A DNA stretch of 64,000 nucleotides from JAEYKI01 sp036679405 (GTDB lineage: Bacteria; Bacillota; Clostridia; Christensenellales; Christensenellaceae): assembly GCA_036679405.1 (NCBI GenBank), contig JAVBVZ010000031.1:82653-146652 (forward strand), given 5' to 3'. Below the pieces are notes generated by a model that was given only the letters and a program-made list of their open reading frames with translations, made no database searches and was not told where the DNA came from. Positions within the stretch are counted from its first letter, which is position 1. Each line of letters begins with the position of its first letter. Below are positions 16,770 through 26,201 of the stretch, in pieces. The position numbers were made by a program, and so were the translations under genes.

Positions 16770-17915
16770 ATGAACAAGAAGTATGTGGAAGATACCTCAA
16801 TGGCCGGACGCAGAGCTGAAATTGAGATTAAGGTGCAGCGAATTGTCCGTTTATTGGAAGAGGAAGGCTTGGAGGCGCTTTATCTGACGCGCCAATCAAA
16901 TTTTGCGTGGATTACCGCCGGGTCGTCTAGCATTGTTACCATGTGCATGGAAGACGGTGTTGCCGCCGTTCTTGTTACAAAAGACGGCAGGCGTTTTGCT
17001 ATTACCGACGCTGTGGAAGAAAACCGCATGAAAGAGGAACAGCATTTGGAGGAACTGGGTTTTGAAATTATTTCCCAGGCGTGGTATGAGAAACGAAACG
17101 AGGAGTTTATTAAGAAGATTGTAGGCAGTATGGAGAAGGTGGGCGCAGATATTTGTTTTGGGCGCGCAAAGATGATACAGGATAAAATAAGCCCGCTGCG
17201 TTTTTCTTTGACTGATAACGAAATATGCCGGTATCAGTACCTTGGGGATACGATGTCCGAAGCGCTCGAAAAATATCTGGCAACAGTCCGCCCCGGTATG
17301 ACGGAATATGAGATCGCGGGTGGCGTCGCGGGCTCTCTCTGGCCGCACATGATAGACCAGGTTTTGTTCCTGGTGGCCAGCGATGAGCGTATATTGAAGC
17401 ACCGGCATGCAATACCCACCTCTAAAAAACTGGATAAGAGCTTAATGGTTTCCTGCAACGGACGCTACAAGGGCCTTATTACCACGGTGACGCGCATGGT
17501 CTATTTCGGCACGGCGCCCAAAGATTTATTGGAAAGATATGAAGTGACCGCGGAGATAGAATGCCGCATGATAGAGGCCACCAAACCGGGTGTGGACGAT
17601 CTGGTGCCGCACATGGTAGGCAAGCAGGCCTATAAAGAGTTTGGATATGAGCAGATGTATTACCTGCATCACCAGGGCGGGCCGCAGGGCTATTACAACC
17701 GGAACTATCTTGTTTCCGAGCTCAAGCATGAAGTGACCCAGGCAAACCAGTGTTATTGCTATAACCCGGTTGTTTCGGGAACCAAGACGGAAGACGCTTT
17801 TATTGCCACACCCGAAGGGCCTTTGATGGTCACCAAGCCCAAGAGTTTTCCAAAGATCATAAAGACAGTGAACGGCGTGCGTTTTGAGCGGCCGGGAATG
17901 CTCGTTATAGAATAA
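16770..17915 (+). CDS. M24 (creatinase/aminopeptidase P) family protein lacking metal ligands
   Basis: Protein of 381 residues with the two-domain creatinase/prolidase fold: an N-terminal domain (VQRIVRLLEEEGLEALYLTR) and a C-terminal pita-bread domain. Active M24 peptidases need two Asp, one His and two Glu to bind metals. Here the usual D-x-G segment reads MVSCNGRYKGL and the second Asp position reads ITTVTRMVYFG. The His (LHHQGGPQGYYNR) and the last Glu (GTKTEDAFIATPEGP) remain. It is therefore unlikely to be a metallopeptidase and may be a lyase, a hydrolase like creatinase, or a binding protein. ATG 16770 follows TTGGAGGA. It heads the operon with an epimerase and a sugar importer, so a role in carbohydrate breakdown is inferred. 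Confidence 0.8.
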   Translation: MNKKYVEDTSMAGRRAEIEIKVQRIVRLLEEEGLEALYLTRQSNFAWITAGSSSIVTMCMEDGVAAVLVTKDGRRFAITDAVEENRMKEEQHLEELGFEIISQAWYEKRNEEFIKKIVGSMEKVGADICFGRAKMIQDKISPLRFSLTDNEICRYQYLGDTMSEALEKYLATVRPGMTEYEIAGGVAGSLWPHMIDQVLFLVASDERILKHRHAIPTSKKLDKSLMVSCNGRYKGLITTVTRMVYFGTAPKDLLERYEVTAEIECRMIEATKPGVDDLVPHMVGKQAYKEFGYEQMYYLHHQGGPQGYYNRNYLVSELKHEVTQANQCYCYNPVVSGTKTEDAFIATPEGPLMVTKPKSFPKIIKTVNGVRFERPGMLVIE

Positions 17916-18076
17916 CTATTTAAAAAAACATTTACAGCCAACAGAAAAAGCCGTATTTATATGCAGCATTCGGTTATGTTTTTTGTACCCTCAAAATCCA
18001 TTTTTCTTAGTTGCCGGATAAATCCGGACCGCATATTGCAAAAAAAATTATACATATCAATAAAGGAGAGAAGGTT

Positions 18077-19069
18077 ATGAGTCAAATCAAATACAGTGCT
18101 ATTATCGGTTCCCTGGGGCAAACGAGCGACCGCTTTATGAAATGCGGATATAAAGACCCGTGTCTTTTCAAAGATGAATTCCCGGACGTAATAAAGAATT
18201 TGGAAAAAATGCAGGTTTTAAAAGGAGCGGACCTGTACCAGGCGCCCAGCGGGCCGCTTTCCGACCCGGATACCGTAAATGAGATCCTGACTGCATCCGG
18301 CTTTGAAGCTTCTTCCGTTCTGCCCATGGTGTTTGGGGACAGGCGCTGGCAAAAGGGCTCTATATCCGCTGCCGACAAAGACGTTCGGGACGCAGCGCTA
18401 CGCCTCATTAAACAGAATATTGATTTCAACGCAAAATTGGTGGGCAGCCCAAGCGTGGATCTTTGGCTGGGGCAGGATGGGTTTGACTACCCCTTGCAGA
18501 CAGACTATCGCAAACAATGGGACGACCTGGTGGCCGCGGTGCGCGAACTTGCGGACTATAATCCGAATATCAATCTTACGCTGGAAGGGAAAATACGTGA
18601 GCCGCGCAACCGTTCGCTGATCGATACAACCATGACGGCGTTGCTTGTTTGCCAGGAAGTAGACAGGAAAAATGTCGGCGTCGCCATAGATTTCGGGCAT
18701 GTGTTCCAGTCCCAGCAGAATGCCGCGCAGAATATTGAGGTGGCCGCCAAATACGGCAAGCTTTTCATGCTGCACGCCAACGACAATTACAATCTCTGGG
18801 ACGACGACATGATCGTCGGTTCCCTGAGGCTCACCGAGTTTATAGAGATTTTCTATTCGCTGCGCAAGGTGGGGTACGACGGATTTATAGCGGTGGATAT
18901 TTTTCCATACAGGGAAGACCAGTATGAAGCCACCCGCCAAAGCGTGCTCAATATGAAAAAATATGAAGAAATGATCGATGAGATCGGCTTTGAAAAACTC
19001 TCGGACGTCATCGAAAACGGTGATGCCTGTGAAATGGTCAGGGTCGTCAGGGAAGGCGTTTTTAAATAA
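18077..19069 (+). CDS. Sugar phosphate isomerase/epimerase (TIM barrel, AP endonuclease family 2 fold)
   Basis: Xylose-isomerase-like TIM-barrel protein of 330 residues. Recognisable strands and ligand positions include NLTLEGKIREPRNRSLIDT (Glu), VGVAIDFGHVFQS (Asp, His), LFMLHANDNYNLWDDDMIVG (His, Asp) and YDGFIAVDIFPYRED (Asp), consistent with a divalent metal site. ATG 18077 is preceded by AAAGGAGAG. It lies 35 bases before the ABC ATPase gene and follows the M24-like gene by 161 bases. Such enzymes isomerise or epimerise ketoses, keto-inositols and related sugars; the exact substrate is not readable. Confidence 0.85.
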   Translation: MSQIKYSAIIGSLGQTSDRFMKCGYKDPCLFKDEFPDVIKNLEKMQVLKGADLYQAPSGPLSDPDTVNEILTASGFEASSVLPMVFGDRRWQKGSISAADKDVRDAALRLIKQNIDFNAKLVGSPSVDLWLGQDGFDYPLQTDYRKQWDDLVAAVRELADYNPNINLTLEGKIREPRNRSLIDTTMTALLVCQEVDRKNVGVAIDFGHVFQSQQNAAQNIEVAAKYGKLFMLHANDNYNLWDDDMIVGSLRLTEFIEIFYSLRKVGYDGFIAVDIFPYREDQYEATRQSVLNMKKYEEMIDEIGFEKLSDVIENGDACEMVRVVREGVFK

Positions 19070-19104
19070 GCTTTAAGCGCTCTTACACGATTGAGGAGAA
19101 AAAA

Positions 19105-20592
19105 ATGCAAGACAATGTTATTTTAGAGATCCGGGACGTAAGCAAGAGCTTTTCTGGTGTGAAGGTGCTCCGGGATATCAATCTCACCGTCCGCCGGGGC
19201 GAGGTGCACGTAGTGGTCGGTGAGAACGGCGCAGGAAAATCCACGCTGATGAAGATTATTTCCGGCGTTTATCAAAAGGACGAAGGGCAGCTTATCTTTG
19301 AAGGAAAACCTATTACGATTAACAGCGTGCAGCACGCCCAGGAACTGGGGATCAGCATTATCCACCAGGAGTTTAACCTGCTGGAAAGCCGCACGGTTGC
19401 ACAGAATATATTTTTAGGACGAGAGCCGGTCAGGAACAAAGGCCTCAAACTGGTAGACATAGATGCGATGAACGCGCGCAGCAGTGAGCTTCTCGGTTTT
19501 TTGGGGATCAATCTTGATCCGCGCACAAAGGTGTCCTCCCTGGGCATCGCGCAGCAGCAAATGGTGGAGGTTGCCAAAGCGCTTTCGTTTGATTCCAAAC
19601 TGCTCATTATGGACGAACCAACTGCAACGCTTACCCGGAACGAAATCGGCAAGCTTTTTGATATCATAAGAAAGCTAAAAAGCGAAGACGTATCCATTAT
19701 TTACATTTCGCACAGGCTTGAGGAATTAAAGGAGATCGCGGACACCATCAGCGTGCTCCGGGATGGAAAACTGGTTGGCAATCTGGACGCCGCCGGGGCA
19801 ACGACCGACCAGATCATCAAGATGATGGTGGGCAGGGAGATTACAAACCAGTACCACCGGGATTACAACCAGCCGGGCGAAGAAGTGCTCAGCGTTCATC
19901 ATTTGTCCTCCTATAGATTCAAGGATATCAGCCTAACGGCCCGGCGGGGAGAAATCGTCGGGCTGTCCGGGCTGGTGGGCGCGGGCAGGACGGAGCTGAT
20001 TAAGGCCGTTTTTGGCTATGAACCTTTCGAGAGCGGCACAGTCACGATATTCGGCAAATCTTTCAGCCGCTTAAATACGCAGACGACCAGCCGGATGAAG
20101 GTAGGCCTGGTGCCTGAAGACCGCAAGGGAGAAGGTGCAATTATGGAGATGTCCATCCGGGAAAATATTTCGCACGCATCCCTGCGTATGCTTTTTCCAA
20201 AAGGCATTATCGACAAGAAAAAGGAAGCCGAAGTTGCAATAAAGTATAAAGAAGACCTAAATATTGCAACATCCGGCATCAATAAGGTTGTGAAGTACTT
20301 AAGCGGGGGCAACCAGCAGAAGGTTGTGGTCGCCAAGTGGCTGTGCGCCGAATGCGACCTCATCTTGTTTGACGAGCCCACGCGTGGGATTGATGTAGGT
20401 GCGCGGGAAGAAATTTATGAGATTATGAATGCGCTGGTGCGCGCGGGAAAGGCGGTGCTCATGATATCGTCCGACCTGCCCGAATTGCTGGGGCTTTGCG
20501 ACCGTATCTATGTGATGAAAGACGGCAAAATCACGGGCGAATTTGCAAGAGAAGAAGCAACGCAGGAAAAATTGCTTGCTTTGAGCATATAG
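19105..20592 (+). CDS. Sugar ABC transporter ATPase, RbsA/MglA type
   Basis: Tandem-domain ATPase of 495 residues for a CUT2 importer. Domain 1 has Walker A GENGAGKSTLMK, a Q-loop (ISIIHQEFNL), a degenerate signature VSSLGIAQQQMVEV and Walker B LLIMDEPTATL. Domain 2 has a degenerate Walker A (GLVGAGRTELIKAVFG) and a good signature, YLSGGNQQKVVVAKWL, with Walker B LILFDEPTRGID. This asymmetry is normal for the family. It starts with ATG behind GAGGAG, 14 bases before the first permease gene, and ends a few bases after a run of sugar-enzyme genes. It provides energy for import of the substrate of this locus. Confidence 0.95.
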   Translation: MQDNVILEIRDVSKSFSGVKVLRDINLTVRRGEVHVVVGENGAGKSTLMKIISGVYQKDEGQLIFEGKPITINSVQHAQELGISIIHQEFNLLESRTVAQNIFLGREPVRNKGLKLVDIDAMNARSSELLGFLGINLDPRTKVSSLGIAQQQMVEVAKALSFDSKLLIMDEPTATLTRNEIGKLFDIIRKLKSEDVSIIYISHRLEELKEIADTISVLRDGKLVGNLDAAGATTDQIIKMMVGREITNQYHRDYNQPGEEVLSVHHLSSYRFKDISLTARRGEIVGLSGLVGAGRTELIKAVFGYEPFESGTVTIFGKSFSRLNTQTTSRMKVGLVPEDRKGEGAIMEMSIRENISHASLRMLFPKGIIDKKKEAEVAIKYKEDLNIATSGINKVVKYLSGGNQQKVVVAKWLCAECDLILFDEPTRGIDVGAREEIYEIMNALVRAGKAVLMISSDLPELLGLCDRIYVMKDGKITGEFAREEATQEKLLALSI

Positions 20593-20606
20593 TGGGGGGG
20601 ATTGAG

Positions 20607-21584
20607 TTGGAGAAGAAAGCAATTTTTAAAAGCAGGGAACAATTTGGACTGATCATTGGGATCGTTGTATTGTTTGTGTATATGAGCATATTCGCGGACG
20701 GGTTTTTAAGCTGGTACAACCTGCACAATCTGATTAAAGACACTTCCATTCTGCTGATCGTTGCCACCGGCATGACGTTTGTGATTCTGATTGGAAAGAT
20801 TGATATGTCGGCCGGTTCGGTGATGTCGCTGACCGCCATCGTCACCACCATCCTTTTATCCCAGGGGGTGAATGTTGCCGTTGCGATTGCCGCCGGAATC
20901 GGCAGCGGCGCTTTGATCGGTCTTTTAAACGGGTATCTGATCGGCATACAAAAGCTGGATCATTTTGTGACCACCTTTGCCACTCTGAGCCTGGCCAAGG
21001 GCCTTGCCCTGGTCTTGTGCGACGGAGATATCATCAATACCGGCAATGCGGCTTTCAAGGCTATTGGCGCAAGCACCACCCTGTTTTTGGGCTTGCACAT
21101 ATATATTTGGATCGCCGCCATTATCTTTGGGGTGATGCTGGTTGTGCTGGGGCGGAGTAAGTTTGGGTATAAGGTCTATTCCATCGGCGGGTCCGAACAG
21201 GCTTCCGCGCTGGCCGGCATCCGGGTCAAAAACGTTTTCATCAAGGTGTTTTTGATTTCCAGCATCCTGGCCGCCGTGGGCGGGCTGCTTTTGGCCAGTA
21301 AGGCGAACAACGGAAATGCAACCATTGGAGACGGGTACGAATTCAACGCGATCGCTACCGTAATTATCGGCGGAACCCCTTTTGACGGAGGCCGGGGCGG
21401 CCTGCAGGGAACGCTGATCGGTGCGTTTTTGATATGCCTCCTTAAAAACGGGCTGCGGTTCTTAAACATCACGCCTTCGCTTCAGTATGTGATTATCGGG
21501 ATCGTGATCCTGGCGGTCATCATTGTGGATGTGATGGTCAACGAACGCAGAAAACGTGAAGAGCTAAGGAGGGTGGAACAATGA
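20607..21584 (+). CDS. Sugar ABC transporter permease 1, RbsC type
   Basis: Membrane permease of 326 residues. The open frame runs upstream into the ATPase gene, but TTG 20607, placed behind GGGGGGG and giving an N terminus ELEKKAIFKSREQF, is the likely start. Family motifs: TGMTFVILIGKIDMSAGSV, YKVYSIGGSEQASALAGIRV, and ATVIIGGTPFDGGRGG near the end, with about 8-10 hydrophobic helices. Its stop overlaps the start of the second permease by four bases (ATGA), so the two are translationally coupled and probably form a heterodimer. Confidence 0.93.
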   Translation: MEKKAIFKSREQFGLIIGIVVLFVYMSIFADGFLSWYNLHNLIKDTSILLIVATGMTFVILIGKIDMSAGSVMSLTAIVTTILLSQGVNVAVAIAAGIGSGALIGLLNGYLIGIQKLDHFVTTFATLSLAKGLALVLCDGDIINTGNAAFKAIGASTTLFLGLHIYIWIAAIIFGVMLVVLGRSKFGYKVYSIGGSEQASALAGIRVKNVFIKVFLISSILAAVGGLLLASKANNGNATIGDGYEFNAIATVIIGGTPFDGGRGGLQGTLIGAFLICLLKNGLRFLNITPSLQYVIIGIVILAVIIVDVMVNERRKREELRRVEQ

Positions 21585-22546
21585 AAACAAGAGCATCCGG
21601 ATTTATCCTTCAAATATCAAAAATCCTGCTGCTTGCAGGCATCGTGATCGTTGCCAGCCTGTACGCCAGCAATCCTGCTGAGAACATATTCAATGTCCTG
21701 ATGATCCAGGCGCCGTTTATGCTGATCTATTGCTTCGGAATGACAATGGTCATCCTTACGGGAGGGCTGGATCTCTCTATCGGGTCGGTAGCCGCATTCT
21801 CTTCTTACATCGGCGCAACGCTGATCATCCAGGGGAATGTCGTGCTGGGCGTGGCCGTCGGACTGGCCATCGGCGCCGGGATCGGCGTGGTCAACGGGCT
21901 TTTGATATCCAAGGTAAAATTATCCCCGTTTATCGCTACCTACGGCATGGACTGGGTCATCAGGGGACTGGTGCTGTTTATATTGGCCGGTACAAAAATC
22001 TTTGGGTTTTGCGACGGATTTCGGCTGATATCCACCGGAAAGCCCATTGTCTTTTCGGATACTATGAGTATTTCCAATCCGTTTATTATTGCTATGGTCA
22101 TATTCGTCGGCCTGATGTTTTTGCTGAGAAAGACAACGTTTGGGCGTAATGTGTACGCTGCGGGATCAAATATCCGGGCCACCCGTATCACCGGTGTGAA
22201 TACGGACAAGGTTATTATCATTATTTATATGATATCCGGGCTGTTGGCTGCGGTGGCGGGGCTGCTCTATGCGGCGGTTCTGGATTGTGCCGAACCGAAT
22301 ATCGGCACCAACTACGCTTTGCTGGCCATCGCCGCCACTTTGGTGGGCGGCACGTCCATTGCCGGCGGAAAAGGCGGCGTAAGCAATACTATCATTGGCG
22401 TTTTGGTCATGGTATTTTTGACAAACGCGCTGGCCGTACTGGGCGTATCGCATCTCTGGCAGGAAGCGGTGTTCGGTATCGTGATCATTGCGGCCGCACT
22501 GATGGAAAAAGCAAGACAGAAACAAATCATGCTTTTGCAGATGTAA
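21581..22546 (+). CDS. Sugar ABC transporter permease 2, RbsC type
   Basis: Membrane permease of 321 residues, partner of the preceding one. Motifs: GMTMVILTGGLDLSIGSVAA, NVYAAGSNIRATRITGVNTD and ATLVGGTSIAGGKGGVSN. Hydrophobic helices run through the whole length and the protein ends in KARQKQIMLLQM. The start ATG overlaps the stop of the first permease. GGAGGG at 21569-21574 serves as ribosome binding site. The binding-protein gene begins 78 bases downstream. Confidence 0.93.
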   Translation: MKTRASGFILQISKILLLAGIVIVASLYASNPAENIFNVLMIQAPFMLIYCFGMTMVILTGGLDLSIGSVAAFSSYIGATLIIQGNVVLGVAVGLAIGAGIGVVNGLLISKVKLSPFIATYGMDWVIRGLVLFILAGTKIFGFCDGFRLISTGKPIVFSDTMSISNPFIIAMVIFVGLMFLLRKTTFGRNVYAAGSNIRATRITGVNTDKVIIIIYMISGLLAAVAGLLYAAVLDCAEPNIGTNYALLAIAATLVGGTSIAGGKGGVSNTIIGVLVMVFLTNALAVLGVSHLWQEAVFGIVIIAAALMEKARQKQIMLLQM

Positions 22547-22624
22547 GGCCTGATAACGCGTCTCATATCAGGGTATATGCAAGGCGCGAATTATATTAGG
22601 AAAAATAATGAGGAGGAACAAGAA

Positions 22625-23695
22625 ATGAAAAAAATTGGAATTCTGATTTTGGCCGTGCTGTTGGTAACAGTGGCGTTTGCCGGATGTGCGCCGGCTGCGG
22701 AAGAGGCGTCCGAGGCTCCGGCCCAGTCCGCTGAATCGAGCGCTCCGGCCGAAACGGAAGCGGCTGCGGAATCGTCGGAATCAGCCGAGGCGTCGGAAGC
22801 CGGGGGAGAATATCCGTATCCCGGCGCTGTCGGGAAGACGGCAACGCTGATTTTGAAAGACCTGACAAACCCGGTGTGGATACAGGCTAAGGAAGGCGCG
22901 TTGGCGGCTGCCGAAGATTTTGGCATGGATCTTGAGGTTGTAGCGCCCGTTGAATCCAACAATAATGATGAACAGATCGCTTTGGTTCAGCAGGTGATTG
23001 CACAGGGAAAAGATATTTTGATCATGGTGCCGGCAGATTCGACAGGAATTGTTCCGGCCATTGAGGAAATCAACGCTGCCGGTATTCCCGTTATCAACCT
23101 GAACACCAAGATAAACAATGAGAGCGGAACGGCGAACAGTGAAACTTTTGTGGTTGCGGACAATACCATCTGCGGCACATTGTGTGCGGAAGAACTGGCC
23201 CGTCTGGCGGGAGAAGAGGGAGAAGCCGTAATTCTGGAAGGGCCTTCGGGTGGACAGGTGACCATTGATTTGTCTAACGCCGCACAGGCAGTGTTTGAAA
23301 AATATCCGGGTATTGAGGTGGTAGATATCCAGGATGCAAAATTTGACCGGGCAACCGGGTTTACTACTACGCAGAACCTGTTGCAGGCGCATCCGGACTT
23401 GAAGATCATATTCAGCTGTAACGATGAGATGGCTTTAGGCGCGGTGGAAGCCCTTAAGGAAGCCGGCAAGCTTGACCAGGTGTACGTGGGAGGCATTGAC
23501 GGCAATCAGGATGCATTGAAAGCAATTAAAGAAGGCACCATGGATTGCACCGTGTATAAAAACTTCTTCCTCCAGGCTTATACCGCGACAGAAGCTGCGG
23601 CAGAGTATCTGGATGGCGCAGAGCTGCCTGAGGTGATACAGGTAGATTTGGAAATCGTAACGCAGGACAACGTTGATAAGTATCTTGAGTCGTAA
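22625..23695 (+). CDS. Sugar ABC transporter substrate-binding lipoprotein, RbsB type
   Basis: Extracytoplasmic binding protein of 356 residues. The signal peptide MKKIGILILAVLLVTVAFAG leads to the lipobox AFAGC, so it is anchored to the membrane by a lipid. A Glu/Ala/Ser-rich linker of about 45 residues (EEASEAPAQSAESSAP and so on) precedes the two-lobe periplasmic-binding domain (TLILKDLTNPVWIQA, ILIMVPADSTGIVPAI, IIFSCNDEMALGAVEAL, VGGIDGNQDALKAIKEG). ATG 22625 follows GAGGAGG; the open frame begins 16 codons earlier without a site. The substrate is unknown. This is the last gene of the operon and is followed by a strong terminator. Confidence 0.94.
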   Translation: MKKIGILILAVLLVTVAFAGCAPAAEEASEAPAQSAESSAPAETEAAAESSESAEASEAGGEYPYPGAVGKTATLILKDLTNPVWIQAKEGALAAAEDFGMDLEVVAPVESNNNDEQIALVQQVIAQGKDILIMVPADSTGIVPAIEEINAAGIPVINLNTKINNESGTANSETFVVADNTICGTLCAEELARLAGEEGEAVILEGPSGGQVTIDLSNAAQAVFEKYPGIEVVDIQDAKFDRATGFTTTQNLLQAHPDLKIIFSCNDEMALGAVEALKEAGKLDQVYVGGIDGNQDALKAIKEGTMDCTVYKNFFLQAYTATEAAAEYLDGAELPEVIQVDLEIVTQDNVDKYLES

Positions 23696-23706
23696 AACCT
23701 GAACAT

Positions 23707-23746
23707 AAAACTCCCGGGCATCTTATGCCCGGGAGTTTTGTTTTTT
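23707..23746 (+). terminator. Strong intrinsic terminator after the sugar operon
   Basis: ACTCCCGGGCAT-ctt-ATGCCCGGGAGT is a perfect 12-bp stem followed by TTTTGTTTTTT. It closes the operon that begins at 16770. Confidence 0.92.
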
Positions 23747-23781
23747 AGGCTTCAGCAAAAAAAACAGCCGCCGGGTGCTTT

Positions 23782-23820
23782 GCTGTCCTGCGGGACAGAC
23801 GTTCCCTGCTTCATTGTGAT
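23782..23820. repeat. Interspersed GC-rich intergenic repeat, copy 1
   Basis: This stretch contains GCTGTCCTGCGGGACAG, a short inverted repeat (CTGTCC/GGACAG), followed by a GCTTCATTGTG tail. About three quarters of its 39 bases match 38596-38634, where the same order of blocks occurs. Both copies are intergenic. It may be a small REP-like family; two copies in one window are not enough to define it. Confidence 0.45.
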
Positions 23821-23954
23821 GCGTTTCAAGATGATTGCGGTGTCATAATTCGCGGATATGTTATCTTTAGGTTGCTATACTTTTTTCGCTGCATTTGTAG
23901 TAAAATAGTAAAAGATACAGTTAAGGGGTAAGCCTCGCGGCTGGGAGATTTCAT

Positions 23955-25079
23955 ATGTTTTCCATAAATAATATTGAGTATAGTGATCTGCTGATTTTCA
24001 GCGTTCTCATTAATGCAATTATGCTTGTATTCCTGTACAAACATAAATCCCGCCAGGGTTATTCAACAAAACTTTTCGGTTGGCTTATTTTGTCCACAAT
24101 ATTGGTGGCTGTGCTGGAAATATTTTCGTGGATAATAGCCGTTCCCGGTAATACTGCCCTAATACCTTTTCATTATCTGAGCAACGTTCTTTTTTTCTCC
24201 TGCAATACCTTGCCCGTAGCATTCGGCCTCCGCTACCTGGACTATACAATATTTGTTTCGAGAGAGAAGAACAGAAAGAAATTTTTTCTCTATCTGGCGC
24301 CGGTATATTTAAATATCGGATTTGTGATCTGCAACCTGTTTTTCGGTGGGCTTCTTTTTAGTGTCGATGCAGAAAATGTGTATCACCGGGGAATTGCGGC
24401 TTATATAGAGAATGGATTTGCGTTTCTGTTTGTAGCAATCATTGTCCTGAGCTTTTTCCGTAATAAACAGATGATCACGGGACGGATCACCCAGGTTATT
24501 TTAACCCTTACTTTGCTCCCTGTCGCAGGGGTCGTGCTTCAAATGGTGTTTTACGGATTATCACTAAGCATTCCGGCGTATACGCTTGCCATATTCATTA
24601 GTTTTCTTCTTATGGAAAGAAATGAAATGTTAAAAGACCCGCTGACCCTTTTAAACTCACGCGTACAAATGGAAAAAAGGCTCAGGTATAAATTAAAATC
24701 ACAAGAGCCGTTCACTGCCATTATGATCGACGTGAATGATTTTAAAAATATTAACGATATTTATGGCCATACCGTCGGAGACCAGGTGTTGAAGGACGTT
24801 TCCAGAATTCTTTTAACCGGTGCGAATTTTGAAGACTTTGTCTGCCGGTTTGGAGGCGACGAATTTTTTGTGATCCTTGAATCTGCAAACGATATTGGCT
24901 ATTCCTATATAAAAAGGATCGACCAGATACTGAGTGAATATTCCTCAAATAAACCTTATCAGACCTCTCTGAGTTATGGGATACTGTATGTGGATCACTC
25001 TACGGAATATGAAGTGGAAGAACTGGTCCGGATCACCGACCGGCTCATGTACAAAGATAAAATCAGACGGCGGCAGTAA
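23955..25079 (+). CDS. Diguanylate cyclase, multi-TM sensor plus GGDEF domain
   Basis: Membrane-bound signalling enzyme of 374 residues that would make cyclic di-GMP from two GTP. Residues 1-225 form about seven hydrophobic helices, similar in layout to 7TM sensor domains. The GGDEF domain follows (DPLTLLNSRVQMEKRL, IDVNDFKNINDIYGHTVGDQ) with an intact catalytic motif CRFGGDEFFVILE at residues 300-304. The product-inhibition I-site RxxD, expected just upstream, reads NFED, so feedback control by c-di-GMP is probably lost. The ribosome binding site (GGGAGA) is weak. It is a single gene after a terminator; the nearest downstream genes are a two-component system, with no direct link visible. Confidence 0.92.
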   Translation: MFSINNIEYSDLLIFSVLINAIMLVFLYKHKSRQGYSTKLFGWLILSTILVAVLEIFSWIIAVPGNTALIPFHYLSNVLFFSCNTLPVAFGLRYLDYTIFVSREKNRKKFFLYLAPVYLNIGFVICNLFFGGLLFSVDAENVYHRGIAAYIENGFAFLFVAIIVLSFFRNKQMITGRITQVILTLTLLPVAGVVLQMVFYGLSLSIPAYTLAIFISFLLMERNEMLKDPLTLLNSRVQMEKRLRYKLKSQEPFTAIMIDVNDFKNINDIYGHTVGDQVLKDVSRILLTGANFEDFVCRFGGDEFFVILESANDIGYSYIKRIDQILSEYSSNKPYQTSLSYGILYVDHSTEYEVEELVRITDRLMYKDKIRRRQ

Positions 25080-25470
25080 AGGCTTTTTAAAGTGGCTTTG
25101 TTCTTGAAGGGCAGGGGAGAGCTATCGTTAAAAATCAATATGGATTTGTTGTTTGTGAATAGGGAATCAGAAAAAAGGGAATTCGATGTCTGGATATTTA
25201 AGAGGATCTTACTGGAAGCGCCTTGATCTGCATATGCAATTTTGGCCCCGGGCATTATAAAAATTATGCTATTGAAAGCCTGCCTGCACAAGAAATTTCA
25301 CAGGTCCGTATGAACAAAAAAAATTTCCAAAACTTGCATTATTCATTGGATTCTTTTATAATAAATCGGGTTGTTTTTTTGTGCTTTTTATGAAAGAAAA
25401 AGTGTTTTTTTAACTTATTTTGACTTATTTTTAATACCCATCCATTAAAAAGGTGAAAGAGGCAACCTGT
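25080..25470. other. Intergenic region before the two-component system
   Basis: About 390 AT-rich bases between the diguanylate cyclase and response-regulator genes. No gene, strong hairpin or riboswitch is visible. The region 25325-25400 is rich in T-tracts and probably holds the promoter of the downstream genes; no convincing -35/-10 pair could be fixed. No agrD-like peptide gene was found here. Confidence 0.45.
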
Positions 25471-26199
25471 ATGCTGAAAATAGCCGTTTGCGACGACCTT
25501 TCTACAGACCTTGACCATATTGCCGAACTGATAAAAGAATATCTGCTTTTACGCAGCCTGTGCGCGGACATAAAAAAATACACCCATCCGGACGCATTGC
25601 TTAAAGCAATGCAAACGGGAAGTTTTCATATATTTTTGCTCGACATGGTAATGCCTATGATGAGCGGCATAGACCTTGGACGAAGCATTCGCCGCCAAAA
25701 CACGGACGCACAGATCATCTATATTACAACCGAATCCGCATTTGCCCTGGACGCTTATGCTGTTTCGCCGCTCCATTACCTGTTGAAGCCGGTGGACAGG
25801 CAAGCGCTTTTTAACGTTTTGGATATGGCGGCACAAAAGGCGAATTACGGCGAAGAAACCTATATAACCATAAAAACCCGGGACGGGCTGCAAACCCTTT
25901 GCACGGACGCCGTTGCCTGCTGTGAATATGTGCGCCATACCGCGTGCTACACCCTTGTAAACGGCGATAAACTAAAGACCCTGACGATCGCGGGAAGCTT
26001 TGCGGAGCATACCGCGCTCCTTTTGCAAAACCGCCTTTTTATTGTGCCCCACGCAGCTTTTGTTGTAAATATGAGCTGCGTTACCCGCCTTTCGCGGGAA
26101 GGTTTTACCCTGCGGCAGGGCTGTGTTGTGCCGGTTTCGGGCAAGCAGTTTACCGCGGTTCGAAACGCGTATATGAGCTACCGGCTGGGGGAGGGGTAA
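25471..26199 (+). CDS. LytTR-family response regulator (AgrA-like)
   Basis: Response regulator of 242 residues. The receiver domain has the acidic pair in AVCDDL, the phospho-acceptor aspartate in FLLDMVMPMMSG (near residue 58) and the conserved lysine in YLLKPVD. The C-terminal LytTR DNA-binding domain runs from about 135 (YITIKTRDGL, CCEYVRHTACYTLV, FIVPHAAFVVNMSCVTRL, VVPVSGKQF). ATG 25471, behind AGAGG, gives the standard MLKIAVCDD start; GTG 25453 is possible but its site would overlap it. The gene ends two bases before a GHKL sensor kinase gene, its obvious partner. LytTR regulators bind direct repeats upstream of virulence, bacteriocin or cell-wall genes. Confidence 0.92.
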   Translation: MLKIAVCDDLSTDLDHIAELIKEYLLLRSLCADIKKYTHPDALLKAMQTGSFHIFLLDMVMPMMSGIDLGRSIRRQNTDAQIIYITTESAFALDAYAVSPLHYLLKPVDRQALFNVLDMAAQKANYGEETYITIKTRDGLQTLCTDAVACCEYVRHTACYTLVNGDKLKTLTIAGSFAEHTALLLQNRLFIVPHAAFVVNMSCVTRLSREGFTLRQGCVVPVSGKQFTAVRNAYMSYRLGEG

Positions 26200-26201
26200 G
26201 G

